Shown: positions 1 to 11,031 of the stretch, one piece after another
Layout of the letters: each line of letters starts with the position of its first letter
How positions within the stretch are numbered: the stretch's first letter is position 1
NCBI GenBank assembly: GCA_030849075.1
Contig: JASAOO010003339.1
Span: 1-43,497 of the forward strand
Reading direction: 5' to 3'
Source: Zelonia costaricensis
Taxonomy: Eukaryota > Euglenozoa > Kinetoplastea > Trypanosomatida > Trypanosomatidae
Length of the DNA: 43,497 nt
Translations under genes and position numbers: made by a program
The notes under the pieces: model-generated
The model's database searches: none
Seen by the model: the letters and a program-made list of their open reading frames with translations, nothing else
Told to the model about the DNA's origin: nothing

Positions 1-1
1 C

Positions 2-871
2 TGCCAGTGGATGGCCGAGCACCTCGAGGTGCCGGTGCTCGCGGTGGGCCTGTACATGGTCATGGTCCTGTACATACCCGATGCGTACATGAAGGATCGC
101 GAGGCCTTCGACCTCCGCCAGCTGAACAAGGCTTGGAACCTGCTCCTCACTGTCTTCTCCTTCGCCGGCGCCTACTACTGCCTGCCGCAGCTCTACCGCA
201 CCATCTTCGTGCCCGCCTTCGACCTGCACGACTACGCCACCGGCGGCGTCATTCCGTGGAAGGGGGGCGTGTACAACGCCTTCTGCTACTGGAACAACAA
301 CGTGTTCTACGATGGCCCGGTCGGGGCCTTCGTGGCCATGTTCATCCTGAGCAAGATCCCGGAGATGATCGACACGGCCTTCCTCGTTTTCCAGAAGAAG
401 AAGATCATCTTCCTGCACTGGTACCACCACATCACCGTGATGCTGTACTGCTGGCACGCGTACATGTACAACATCTCCGGCGGCCTCGTCTTCGCCGGCA
501 TGAACTACGGCGTGCACTCGATCATGTACTTCTACTACTTCCTCTGCGCCTGCGGCTACCGCAAGGTCGTCCGCCCGTTCGCCTCCCTCATCACGTTCCT
601 GCAGATCGCGCAGATGGTCGTGGGCATGTTCACTGAGGTGTACACGCTGTATATCCTGTACTTCACGGACAAGCGGTGCGACTCGAACGCAACCAACGCG
701 CGGCTGGGCTTCCTCATGTACCTGTCGTACTTCATCCTGTTCAGCAAGCTCTTCTACGACAGCTACATCAAGCCCCCGCAGCGTGCCGCCTCGGCTGCGC
801 CGAAGCTGAACGGCTCGGCCGCCGCGCCCGCGAACGGGGAGGCCGCCGCGATGAAGAAGGCGGGGAAGTAG
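2..871 (+). CDS. ELO: ELO-family fatty acid elongase (ELO4-like), 5' partial
   Basis: Elongases of this family are ER membrane 3-ketoacyl-CoA synthases that condense acyl-CoA with malonyl-CoA. The frame is open from the left edge and reads Cys-Gln-Trp before the Met at position 11. By alignment with the next gene, about 15 N-terminal residues lie outside the window, so the Met at 11 is internal. Numbered from that Met, the protein shows KIPEMIDT, a QKKK cytosolic loop, the catalytic box HWYHH (His136, 139, 140) and MNYGVH (His169), plus about seven hydrophobic segments. The LGFLMYLSYFILF C-terminal segment matches the second gene and suggests the polyunsaturated ELO4 class, which is inference. 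The tail ends KKAGK, so the dilysine is one residue out of place for a canonical KKXX signal, unlike all six paralogues downstream. Confidence 0.95.
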   Translation, partial: CQWMAEHLEVPVLAVGLYMVMVLYIPDAYMKDREAFDLRQLNKAWNLLLTVFSFAGAYYCLPQLYRTIFVPAFDLHDYATGGVIPWKGGVYNAFCYWNNNVFYDGPVGAFVAMFILSKIPEMIDTAFLVFQKKKIIFLHWYHHITVMLYCWHAYMYNISGGLVFAGMNYGVHSIMYFYYFLCACGYRKVVRPFASLITFLQIAQMVVGMFTEVYTLYILYFTDKRCDSNATNARLGFLMYLSYFILFSKLFYDSYIKPPQRAASAAPKLNGSAAAPANGEAAAMKKAGK

Positions 872-3800
872 AAAGCACGCTGCGAGTCTCTGAGAGAAGG
901 GGCGCGCGGAGGCGTGCAAGAGCGAGGCAGTACACACACAAGCGACACGGCCGCCTGTGACCCTTTTTTCTTCTTCTTCTCCTCGCGTGTTGACTCGCAA
1001 GAGAAGCAGTGTGTGCAGCGGAGCGGAGCTGTCAGAGCGTTCATCTCTCTCACTCTCTCTGCTGTCCGCAGTCAGTTCAAGTGCGCTGGTGTGTGTATGT
1101 GTGTGTGTGGGGGGGGACAGGGAGGTCGGAATGGCGTCACGCGTGAACCTCTTCTCGCCCTCCCCCGCCGCGTGTCCCCCGCACCTCGGGTCCTCCGTAG
1201 AGGTGTCGATCACCATAAAAGGTATTCGTCTTCTGTTTCGCCTCCCCACCCCCACCCCTGCGCCAAGGCTCCCTCCCTCCCTCCCCCCTTCAATCCGCGT
1301 CGGAGCCTGTTTAGTTGTTTGCTTGGTCGATGGACGACGCGCACTCTAGCACAGACGAGTCCGTGCACCCCCCCCTCCCCGCCGTGAGAAGTTCTGCTGT
1401 GCGTGTGCCTTCCCCCCCCCTTTTCCCCCTCCCCCTCCTCTGTTAGAGCCCACCACCTACGCCCGCAGCGGCTTCTTCACGTCGCTGTGCTTGCCCTTGA
1501 CTCGCTCCCGAAACGCTCCAGCGTCTCTCTTCTCTCTCGGATGCCGTGGTGTACATGTGTGTGCGTGCGTGTGTGTGGGTGAAAGCAATCGAGCAGTCGC
1601 CGGGTGTATCGCGTCCGCTGTCGCTTTCCTGTCTTGGCTTGCTGTGTTTTCTTCTTTTTCTTTTTTTCGCTTTGACTTGTCACACGTCTTTGGCGGCTTC
1701 GTCGGCTACTCTTTCCTTCTCTGCGAGCCACATCTCCCCCCCCCCTGCCAAAGCTGCCACAGGGGGGAAGGAAGAGAAACCTGGAGTGGCACAGGGCGCT
1801 GAGAAGACCGTCTGACCGTTGAACGGAGCCCTGTGTCCTCTGTTGGTGTTGACTGTCCCCCGTGCTCCTTTCTGCGCGCTCTTCCCCCTCCTCCTCCTCC
1901 CACCCCTCACCCACTCACTGCCTTCCCCCTTCATGCTCTACCATCGCCTCCTCGTTGCGGTTGCCAAGCACCCCTCCACCCTTCCCTTCCCTTCCCTTCC
2001 CCGACGCTCACACCCTCGTCCCACTTCCCCCTCCCTCCCTCGCACGACTCACCCACCCGCTCACACTCTCCTTCTTCTCTAAGACCCTTCTACTTGTTTT
2101 TTTTCTTTTGCCCCCCTGTCTCTTCCCTACGAGACGCGCCACGGGCATCACACGTTGACTGCCCTTGCGCGCCCTCGTACTCGCCCACTCTGCTCGGCGT
2201 GAGCGTCTGAGCCTGCGCGCGTGTGTGTGTGTGTGTGTGTGTTTTGCGTTGATGTGGACGGGTACCTTGTGCGTGTGTGTGGCGCACCGCGTGTGGACTG
2301 ATTCTTTAAAGAAAAGAAAAGTGGGTTGGCTCCGCATCTCCCCCGGCCCTCCCCTCCTCCTCATTTCCGCCGAGATGAAAACTCGGGAAGTCAGAGAGGA
2401 GCCAGCGACAAGGCCGCACACTCGCGTACGTGTGTGTGTGTGTATGCGTGTGTGCCTGTCTGTCTTGTTGGGCCCTATCGCAGGCGAGCGGAGCTCTTCA
2501 GATACCGTCCACTTTTGACGTCTTTGTTTGTAGAGGGCTGGCAACAAGGAAACAATCCGAATTCTGCGTAACGATCAAGTAAGAGGGGAACGAAGGGGGT
2601 GGGGGGACTGCCCGCGTCGATGTGTTTCTCACCCCATCTTGTCGGTCATCACTCCGCATCGCCGACGTGAGGGGATGTCTTTCGCCTCTGCATGAGGTGT
2701 CGGTGATCGTTGCGTGTCCGTGTGGCCGTCCCCTCCCCCTTCTTTCCTCGCCTCGCCTTTCTCACATTAATACACCGCAGACACGCACAGCCTCATCTCT
2801 CCTCTCCACGCCCCCCCCGCCCTTTGACTCCCATGCTCTCTGTACCCTGACTGTCACTTGACGTAGGGGAACCGGGAGGGGGGCGTGCAGCGGCGTTGTC
2901 TCTGCGTGCGTGCGTGCGTGCGTGTCTCTTGTCTTTTGATCAGCAGCGCCTCGCACGGTTGCTCGACCTCCTCGAAGTCGTGCGGCGAGCACAGAAGCAA
3001 GAAGCTGTCCGCTCCCTGCAACGCGCCCCTTCTCCTCACCGCCCGCCCCGCGGTGTGGCAGACAACAACTTAACACGATGCGAGCGAGAGAGTTTCGAAA
3101 AAAAAAAAAGAGAGTGTCCACTGAATGCATGCGTGTGTGCATGTACGTTTGTGTCTGTGCCGGTTCGTGTGCGTGCGTGTGTGTGTGTGTTTGTGTGAAA
3201 CCTGCAGTATACGCAGCGTTGCCTTAGAGCAAATATGAACAAAAAAAAAAGCGCCTCAACAACGCAATACAGCAAAAACCTCCGTGCAAAAAAAACAGTT
3301 TTAATACGGTGGCGAGCAACCGTGGCGTCGTGGAGGCCTTCAGCCACGACCTTGACGGCGTTGCAGGCTTCTCTTGTCCGTCCTTTGTGGGGTGGTGAGT
3401 GGTTGTCTGAGGACGGGAGAGGGCACACGAGCTGCCGGGAGGGAGGGAGGGGGTAGAGGTGACCCCCGCCAATACCGTTTTGCGTTTTGCGCGCACCGCA
3501 TCCCCGCGCGCACCTGTGTGTCTGTGCGTGTGTGTCTGTGTGTGTGTGTGTGCGTGTCTGTGTGTGTGTTTGTGTGTGTGTACAGGTGGTGGTTGACAAG
3601 GAAAGCGCAAGGGGCTGAGCAGGGGTGCCTTTTTTCCCTTCCCTCCCGTCTTCCGATATCTTGCCGCCCCCCCCCCGCCCCCCGCACGTGCTCTCCATCT
3701 CACGCAGCCATGCTTTGCGCGGTGCTGCGGTGTACCTTGCGCCGTGTCGCAGCAGCAGCAGCAGCAACTGTTACGTAATTTCGCTTCTCGATCCTCCCTC

Positions 3801-4034
3801 TCCATGCCCCTTTCCTGGACGCATTATGCGTGATCGCACCCACGCACACACACACACACACACGAACGCAGTTCATCATAGCACTCTAGAACTTTCTTCT
3901 TCAGCCGATCCCCCTCCCTCTCCCTCGCGCGCGCACTTACCACTTACCCACGCACCGCCTCCAGCCCTCCTTCTTCCTCTTTGTGTTCTTCCCCCCCCCC
4001 CTCTCCCCCCTCGCTCTTCATCCGTACCGCCAAG
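872..4034. other. Spacer between elongases 1 and 2, no gene seen
   Basis: No reading frame here resembles a known protein; the open frames are low-complexity. A purine-rich stretch follows the stop codon (about 888-925). TG runs lie at 1088-1108, 2221-2242, about 3169-3192 and 3513-3581, and a CA run at 3845-3863. Short A runs occur at 3098-3109 and 3240-3250. It should hold the 3' UTR of elongase 1 and the 5' UTR of elongase 2. Confidence 0.7.
3891..4022 (+). promoter_or_regulatory. Pyrimidine tracts and candidate trans-splice acceptor for elongase 2
   Basis: A short pyrimidine stretch ends in AG at 3903-3904, a plausible spliced-leader acceptor giving a 5' UTR of about 130 nt. A second, almost purely C/T block runs from 3964 to 4022. 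The only AG after that block directly abuts the ATG, so the block probably lies within the 5' UTR rather than acting as the splice signal. Acceptor use is inferred. Confidence 0.4.
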
Positions 4035-4919
4035 ATGTTCCCGTATGAGGAGTACATGAGTGGCCACGTGATCAAGCAGTACATGCTTGATAACGTGGAC
4101 TACGCCTGCTACCTGGCCTTCGCGTACCTGGGTATGGTGCGCTACGGCCCGGGCATCGCCAAGGCCATCCTGGGCGAGAACCCGGCCCCGCAGCCCGCCG
4201 CGGACGGCAAGCGTGCGAAGCCGCCGGCGGACCCCGAGTGGCTGCGCCTGAGCATGATTGTGTGGAACTTCCTTCTCTCCGGCTTCTCCATCTGCGGCGC
4301 GGTGGTGATGGTGCCGACGCTGCTCTCCTCGTTTGCAAAGAACGGAATCAAGAGCACCGTGTGCGAGTACCGCGAAGAGCTGAGCTACACGACGCCGTTC
4401 GGGTTCTGGACGGCCATGTTTGTGCTGAGCAAGATTCCAGAGCTCGTCGACACCTTCTGGCTCGTTGTGCAGAAGAAGAAGACGCCGCCGTTCCTGCACT
4501 GGTACCACCACGTCTCGGTGCTCGTCTTCGCCTGGTCCAGCTACTCGGTCGGCAACTCCACCATGTCGGTCTTCGCCACGATGAACATCTGCGTGCACTC
4601 GATCATGTACATGTACTTTGCTCTGTGCGCGTGCGGCATCAAGAAGGTGCTCCGCCCGATCGCCCCGCTGATCACGGCGCTGCAGATCGCGCAGATGGTC
4701 GGCGGCTCCGCGCTCACCTTCTACTCGTACGCGGCCAACTTCTCGGCGTACAACGCTGGCATCGAGGACATCAACAAGCTGCCCTGCGCCGTCTCGAAGT
4801 CCGCGGCCCGCTTCGGCTCCCTCATGTACCTTTCCTACCTGTACCTCTTCTGCAAGCTGTACGTGGAGTCCTACATCAAGGCCCCGGCCCGCGCAGCGGC
4901 GGCGAAGAAGTCGGCGTAA
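4035..4919 (+). CDS. ELO: ELO-family fatty acid elongase (ELO4-like)
   Basis: A complete 294-residue elongase, typical length for the family. It carries KIPELVDT, the QKKK loop, the box HWYHH (His155, 158, 159) and MNICVH with His188, followed by LQIAQM; about seven membrane segments are evident. The intact histidines equivalent to those engaged in the human ELOVL7 active site argue that it is catalytic. It most resembles elongase 1 (same box, QKKK loop, SLMYLSYLYLF segment), so an ELO4/long-chain polyunsaturated role is likely, though substrate cannot be read from sequence. It ends KKSA, a canonical KKXX ER-retrieval signal. The Met at 4035 is chosen because it begins the paralogue-aligned N-terminus and follows the pyrimidine block; the frame is open 18 codons further up without an ATG. 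Confidence 0.96.
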   Translation: MFPYEEYMSGHVIKQYMLDNVDYACYLAFAYLGMVRYGPGIAKAILGENPAPQPAADGKRAKPPADPEWLRLSMIVWNFLLSGFSICGAVVMVPTLLSSFAKNGIKSTVCEYREELSYTTPFGFWTAMFVLSKIPELVDTFWLVVQKKKTPPFLHWYHHVSVLVFAWSSYSVGNSTMSVFATMNICVHSIMYMYFALCACGIKKVLRPIAPLITALQIAQMVGGSALTFYSYAANFSAYNAGIEDINKLPCAVSKSAARFGSLMYLSYLYLFCKLYVESYIKAPARAAAAKKSA

Positions 4920-6748
4920 GACGTATGTGTGTGTGTGGGTGTTTGTGAAACATGAGTTCGCCTCGGTGCGGGTGCGTTGGTGTGCGTGCGAGCGTGCGGC
5001 GCATGTCGAGGGACGGCATCGGAGAGAGAGAGAGAGACAAGGGAGGAGGCGACGGCGTTGAGGGGGGGGGGGCAGGGTGGCGCGCACACGAAATCCCTCC
5101 TCTCCCACACATAGGATAAAGAACGTCCACGTGCCATCAGCTCGTTTTGTTGGTTCTCAGCCCCCTCTCCCCTCTCCCCTCCCCCCACTCCCCACCCCCA
5201 CCCCCGCTCCAGTAGTTCCTTTTCACCATCGCGGCTGGTCGGTCGCCTTTGTGGGTACGCCACCCGGCCCTCAAGCGCAGCCCTCCCCCTCCTCTGTCGG
5301 CTCCTCTCGCGTGCGCCCACGTGAAGATAAGGAATACTGCGTAACTCAAGCTTAGCCAAAGAGAGAAACCAAAAACAAGACGAAGGAAAACGTATGAAAT
5401 GAACGTGGGTGCGGGCGAAGTCCCAAAAGAGATACGAAAACGCAGTAAGACCAAAAAGAAAAGGGGTGGGACGGGCAGGCGGACGTGGTCAAGAGAGGCA
5501 CGGACGATCGGACGCGCGCGCGCGCGCGGCGAAGCGCAGATTAGAAGAGTAGGGAAAGAGGGACATCACGCCGGTACGTAGCTTACTCCACTTCAGCGGA
5601 CGTGAGGCACACTGTTCTCGTCCACCTACGCTGACGGGTACGTAGACACATCGCCAAGCCCCCCCTCCCTCCGTGTGCTCAGCCCTCCGCGCCGGTGGTG
5701 GAGGGGGGGGGGGTCGGGCCACCGGATGCACGGCGATGACACTCCTAGTGTGACCTCCACACACAGTAGAGCGCATGCCCCCCCCCCTTTCCACTCCGCG
5801 TCTCTGGATACCCGTCGAAGACATACACTCACACAGACACGCTGCGTGTAAAAAAAAGGGGGGAGGAGGTGCATGGCGAGGTGACAGCAAGGACAAGAAG
5901 AAAGGAAAAGAGAGGAGAGAGAGACAGGCAGGAAGCGCACGAGAGTTCCACAAGTTGGCGACTCGCGTGACGTTCAGTTTTGTTTCCCCACCCCCTCTCC
6001 CTCTGTTTAAAGCTGTTTGTTTGTTGTTGTTTGTTTTCTTCTTTCCCTGTTTCGCTTCCTGTTGACTGTCTTTTCTCTTTCTTTCCTTCCTTCCTTGTCC
6101 TGAACTGTCCTCACATACACTGTCTTGTCGCTCCTTGTTTCGGTGGTGTCCACTCGCTGCATTCTCTTCCTGTCCCTCACTCACCTCCTCCCCCCCCCCC
6201 CACCCCCGGGCCTCGGTCTCGCTTCTTTGATAAGGAGGCCTTGCAGGCACGTGTGTGTGTGTGTGTGTGTTTACGAGTGTGTGGTGGTGTTGGTGCTTCG
6301 CGATTTCATAGTGGCAGTGGTGGTGGTGCGCCGGCGTGGAAGAGTCGTACTGGTGCACTACCTGCTTCGCCCCTACTCCTCTGCCGCACCCATCTTTTCA
6401 CCAACCTCTTCATCTCTCGCTGCGGCCGAGCTCCTCACCGCGCTTCTCGGCCCCCCACCCCCACCCCCACCCTTCCCTGGAGTTGCCTCCGCCCCCCGCG
6501 CGCGCGACTGTTGCGCCTGACCTCCTCTACTTCCTTCCCTGTTGTCGCCTTGTCTCCGCCCCCTTCTCTCACTCGGCGGCCAAGTCGGCGGTAGGCCACC
6601 TCTTACCTCCCTTCCCGTGTCCTCTGCCTGCGTTTGTGTGTGTGTGCGTTCTTTGTTTCTTCCCCTAATCGCTGGTGTGTCGGTGCGTGCGTGTGTATGT
6701 GTGTGCGGATGCAAGTCTCTGAATGAAGACGTCTTGCGTGCCTATGCG

Positions 6749-6782
<34 letters not shown>

Positions 6783-7787
6783 TGTGTGTGCGTGTGTTGT
6801 GACGCGGTTGGCTCTGCGCGGCCTCTCCCCTTTCTTCCTTTTATCTTTCTGCCCTCCGCGCTCCCCGCCTTTCCCCGTCTACATATCTGCCGTTCTGCAC
6901 GTCCTTCTCCCCTCCAATACATATATATACATATGCAACTGAGCCTGCCGGTGATGTGCGCGGCAGCCCGCTTCGCCGTGTTCATATTCCCCCACCACCC
7001 GTGTAGGCCCCGCCGCTCTTGTCCCGCCTCCTCGCGCGCACACGTCGGCGCGCTGGTGGAGTTGGCAGGAGCGGTAGCACGCGCAGAGAAGACCGCGTAC
7101 GCGCACGCGCACACACACGCACACGCACACAGAGGGCAGCGAACACGTTTTGAATCGCCAACGAAACACACACACATACACACATGCACGCATACGTGCA
7201 TGCACAGAAGAAGAAAAAAAACCTCACTTGTCTTCCAAAAACGAACACAGTGCTCACGCGCGCGAAGCGGGGGAGCTACACGAAGACGGCGTCGAATGGC
7301 CGCTGTGTCACATGAAGGCGCTCGCCGCTGCCGTGTATTAGCTGTCCCCATCCCAAGAGGCGCGAGGGACACGGCGCGAAGAGAGAAGAAAGGCTGAAGA
7401 TGCTGCGGCGGCGGGGGGGGGGCACAAGCAGCACTTGCCCTTTCCCCCTCATCGATGTCTTCTGTTTCCCCCCACCCCACCCCCACCCCTCCCTACTTCT
7501 TCGTCTGTTTTGCTGCCCTCGATGTGTATTGATGAACTCTATTTTCCGGCCCCTCCACCCCCCCTCCTTTCGCCCCTTGCGGCCACGTGCTGCAACATGC
7601 GTTTGTCGTTGATGCTGCACTGGCCACGACAGGCTCCGCACGAGTCCACACCTTCCTCGCGCGCGCACACCCACGAATATACACACCCCACCACCTGCAT
7701 CCCTCACAGACACATACACACATACGCCTTCTCCTCTTTGTCCTCCCTCTCTTCCCCTCCCCCTCTTCCGCGAACACGCACAACGCC
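4920..7787. other. Spacer between elongases 2 and 3, no gene seen
   Basis: Nothing protein-like was recognised. It holds a GA run (5021-5037), G runs (5062-5072 and about 5702-5712), a CG run (about 5512-5528), long TG runs (6251-6271 and 6751-6799), a mixed CA/CG run (7097-7131), and several pyrimidine-rich blocks. TG runs occur before CA runs when read in the direction of transcription. Confidence 0.7.
7690..7769 (+). promoter_or_regulatory. Candidate trans-splice acceptor and C/T block before elongase 3
   Basis: AG at 7708-7709 follows a C-rich stretch and would give a 5' UTR of about 80 nt. A nearly pure C/T block (7727-7769) then sits 18 nt before the ATG with no AG in between, so it should remain in the mature mRNA. 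Confidence 0.4.
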
Positions 7788-8669
7788 ATGCAGTGGATTG
7801 ACCGCTACGCGGAGGCGAACTATGACGGCTACGCCGTCAAGAGCTGGCTGATGCACAACGCGGACTACGCCATGTACGTGGCAGGGCTGTACCTCGCCTT
7901 TGTCTTTTGCGGCCCTGACCTGATCACCAAGTACGTCTACGGCGGGCATGAGGCCCCGCGCGGCGGGAAGAAGCCCGCCTGGCTGCGCTACCCGTGGATC
8001 GTCTGGAACTTCCTGCTGTCCATCTTCTCCTTCTACGGCTCCGCGCACATCACGCCGCGGGTGCTGCGCAACACGCGGCAGTACGGTCTGCGCGACACCC
8101 TCTGCAACCTGCGCGAGGAGGAGTACTACAAGGGCCCGGTCGGCATGGCCGTCGGTCTCTTCGCGCTGTCGAAGGGGCCTGAGTTCGTCGACACTGTTTT
8201 TATTCTTCTTTCCGGCCGCCGCAACCTCCCTTTCCTGCAGTGGTTTCACCACGTGACGACCTTCCTGTACTGCTGGCACGCGTACGCTATCGGCAGCAGC
8301 GCCCTCAACTTCGCCGCGGCGCTGAACTACTCGGTGCACACCGTGATGTACTTCTACTTTGGTCTGGCCGAGGCGGGCTTCAAGGGGCTCGTCCGCCCCG
8401 TGGCGATGTACATCACCATTATGCAGATTGCGCAGATGGTGACAGGGCTCGTGCTCATCTCCATCATATTCTACAACAAGGTGCTTGACTACCAGGCAGG
8501 CCGCGCCGAGACGGACCCCGCGGCGTGCGGTGGCACGACCTGGGACGCGGCGCGCGTGCAGGTCTTTATCGCCGGCGTGAACTTCATTCTCTTCTCGCAC
8601 ATGTTCATCACCTCTTACATCATCAAGAAGCCCCGAACCGAGGGGGCCGGCAAGAAGAAGACGAACTGA
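7788..8669 (+). CDS. ELO: ELO-family fatty acid elongase (ELO1-3 group), QXXHH box
   Basis: A 293-residue elongase with about seven membrane segments. Motifs in order are the N-terminal YDGYAVKSWL, which is shared with the next three genes, then KGPEFVDT, the box QWFHH (Gln151, His154, His155), LNYSVH (His184) and MQIAQM. Gln replaces the first His of the canonical HXXHH, a substitution known in some polyunsaturated elongases of other eukaryotes, while the other two catalytic histidines remain, so activity is expected. The tail ends KKKTN, which satisfies the KKXX retrieval pattern. The first ATG after the pyrimidine block is at 7788 and aligns with the MQW starts of elongases 5 and 6; the open frame upstream is pyrimidine-tract translation. 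Likely an ER condensing enzyme; chain-length preference unknown. Confidence 0.96.
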   Translation: MQWIDRYAEANYDGYAVKSWLMHNADYAMYVAGLYLAFVFCGPDLITKYVYGGHEAPRGGKKPAWLRYPWIVWNFLLSIFSFYGSAHITPRVLRNTRQYGLRDTLCNLREEEYYKGPVGMAVGLFALSKGPEFVDTVFILLSGRRNLPFLQWFHHVTTFLYCWHAYAIGSSALNFAAALNYSVHTVMYFYFGLAEAGFKGLVRPVAMYITIMQIAQMVTGLVLISIIFYNKVLDYQAGRAETDPAACGGTTWDAARVQVFIAGVNFILFSHMFITSYIIKKPRTEGAGKKKTN

Positions 8670-9890
8670 GGCGCCCCCACGCAGCGGCACTGCGTGCTGG
8701 TGGGGGGGAAGCTCCGAGGACGAATGGGTGTGGGGTCGCTGTGGAAGGGGGGGGGAGAGAGAGAGAGAGAGAGGGGGGAGAGGCAGGCGCGCGTCTCACA
8801 GGGTGGTGGAAGGGGCTGGTCTCGCCATCACCTGAAGTCGATTTCGGCGGAGAGTGACGCCAGGCGATGTCGTTGACCTCCATACTTCCCACGTCCTCTT
8901 CCCCAGCCCTCTTTCTTGTTTCCTATTATTTACCTCTTGGTCTTGTTTTTTTTGTGTTTGTTCTTCTCCCTTCGTGCCGGTAAGAGCGTCGCTGATCTCA
9001 CGAAGACCCGCCACGCACGGCTCGCTGTTTCACTTCCCTTCCGCTAACGCAACCCGCACCCCCCCCCACCACCGGCTTTCCTCCTCGCTTCTCCGCTGTC
9101 CTACGTCTGGTCAGGCCTCCTTCCCCCTCTTCCCCTCTTACGCGCTTCCCTCACATCCGTGCATCCGGCAGTCGTCCCGCTCGTCAATGTGCGTCTGCGT
9201 GTGTGCATGGTTCTTTTTTTTTCCCCTGTTCTCTTGTTTTCCGTTTCTCGCGCACTATTTTGTTGTTGCTGAGTCTTGGGTCCCACTACTGATGCACTGG
9301 CGTATGCGCGTGTGTTCGTGGCGCTGCGCCTCTGTGTGGTGAATGCTGGCGAGGGTGTTGGTGGTTTTCTTTTCTCGTGTCTGTGTGTGTGTGTGTGTGT
9401 GTTGTGGCTGATCGCCTTGTAGAGCGCAGTGAAGCGCTGATTACGTATGTGAGCTGCGCGGCGGTGGCACCCTTCTCTCTCTCTCCACGCACTCAACCTT
9501 CTCGGTGTGTCCGGCGGTGACACGAAAGGAGCTGCTTGAGCTCGGTGTCTGTGCATGTGTTTCTCTGTATGTGCGTCTGTGTCCGCCGACGCACTCCTCG
9601 TCCTTCGGTGCGGCTGCAGGTACTGTTCCTGTTGTGTTGCACCTGCTGTGAGTGTACCACCGGGGGTTGGCGATGTGTCATTCTTCTTTTTTGGTGTTCT
9701 GTTTTTACGCTCCTCTCGCCCTCCCCCGCCTGCTCGCTCTCGCCGTCGTGTTGAGCTGGAGTGGGTGTGGGGGCGAGAGGCGATGACAATATTGTGATTT
9801 TTCTGCGTGCATGTGCATGTATGTGTGTGTGTGTGTGTTTGTGAGTATGCATGTGAAGTGGGAATGGAATGCGAGAGAGGACAGCGGGCT

Positions 9891-9971
9891 GTGTGTGTGT
9901 GTGTGTGTGTGCGTGGCTCCCATGCATCGCGCACCACGCCCCTGCTCCTTCACCCACACACACACACACAC
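9891..9971 (+). repeat. (TG)n/(CA)n inverted repeat with nested stem
   Basis: A GT run at 9891-9911 and a CA run at 9955-9971 are complementary over about 17 bp. Inside the loop, GCGTGG (9911-9916) and CCACGC (9934-9939) form a second stem. In RNA this could fold as a long hairpin in the 3' UTR or intergenic pre-mRNA of the elongase array. Folding is predicted, not shown. Confidence 0.6.
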
Positions 9972-10985
9972 CACTGCCTCCCCCCCCCCCCCGCCCGGCG
10001 TAGCCTTCCACTCCGCCCCACCAACAGACCTCGCAGGCACGCAAACTCCCTTCGTCTTGCCTTTTGTGTTGTTCTCTCTCTCCTCCATACCGTGTTAAAG
10101 GACATGCCAACACTCTATCGACATGGAAAAAAAAAGCGGAAGGGAAAAGAAACTGCACGCACACGGAGCCGCACGCACGCGATTCACATTACACGACGAC
10201 ACACACGCACTCATGCTTCGCGATAGCGCCATGACGTGCTGATTGGTCAGAGAGAAACGTGTTCGTCGAGCTGTTCCTACTCCATCCCCCACCTCTCCCC
10301 CGTGTGTGAAAGAGCGTGTTATGAAAGTCGGGCGACACCTCTTTCTAGGAGGCCTTAGTCTTCTTTTCTTCTCGTCAAGTTAACAAGAGAAAAAAGCAGT
10401 ACATGCATCGCTCACGCACCGCCCACTGTCCCTCCTCCACCGTCGTCTAGTGTGTGAGGGGGGGGGGGAATGCGCTTCTCCCCTTCGAGTGATCAGGCCA
10501 GCGCCGCAACGAGGTGCTGCCCAGGAACACTACGGCGCACACCGATTGGCGTGCGAGCGCTGCAGAGTGATGCACACAAACACAAACACACACGGCATGT
10601 GCAGTTCATGGCTCGCACAAACTCCCGAGTTGACTATGAAATCCGACCGCATTTTTTCCTTCTTGAAAGGAAAGAGCCCGAAGCAACGCGAATCCCTTTG
10701 GTGTGTTGAGCCGGGTGCTTACCGACAAAGTGAGGCCCGACAAACTGTCTGCACCGAGGCAAGCAACCGTCTTGCATCGGAACGCTTCTTCTCACCATGC
10801 CGTGTTTCCTTATCTTCCTTCCCCCCCCCCACTCACCTCATCACACCTCCTCCACCGCCGCCCCCCTCAACTCTTCCATGGCCATCACCTCAAGATCTAC
10901 CGTCCTCCACCTCATCAAGACACACAAAGCCAACGTCCGACTCAGAACACAGACGCACCATCAGTCAATCACCTTCCCGTGAACA

Positions 10986-11027
10986 TCTTCGCTTTCTTGC
11001 CTCCCTCGTAAACCTCTTAACGATTAG
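10986..11027 (+). promoter_or_regulatory. Pyrimidine-rich stretch and AG before elongase 4
   Basis: A C/T-rich stretch (10986-11019) leads to AG at 11026-11027, only 4 nt before the ATG. Earlier AGs downstream of the stronger tract near 10811-10880 are alternative acceptors and would give a more usual 5' UTR. This gene lacks the pure C/T block next to the ATG seen before its neighbours. Confidence 0.3.
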
Positions 11028-11031
11028 AATC

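Larger units (their letters stand above)
8670..11031. other. Spacer between elongases 3 and 4, no gene seen
   Basis: No credible gene. It has a GA run just after the stop (8757-8779), TG runs (9381-9401, 9823-9839 and 9891-9911), a CA run (9955-9971) that can pair with the last TG run, and a C run (9980-9992). Frames open into elongase 4 from about 10450 begin at a non-ATG codon and cross pyrimidine tracts. Confidence 0.7.

Noticed and set aside
3876..5108. 410-codon antisense frame opposite elongase 2
   Set aside because: Mirror frame of a GC3-rich gene; Arg/His/Val-rich with no domain, and all real genes here are on the + strand.
7704..8690. 328-codon antisense frame opposite elongase 3
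   Set aside because: Shadow of the sense gene caused by codon bias; same holds for long antisense frames opposite elongases 4, 5, 6 and 7.
10450..11031. 194-codon in-frame extension upstream of elongase 4
   Set aside because: Starts at GTG, crosses strong pyrimidine tracts, and has no counterpart in the paralogues.
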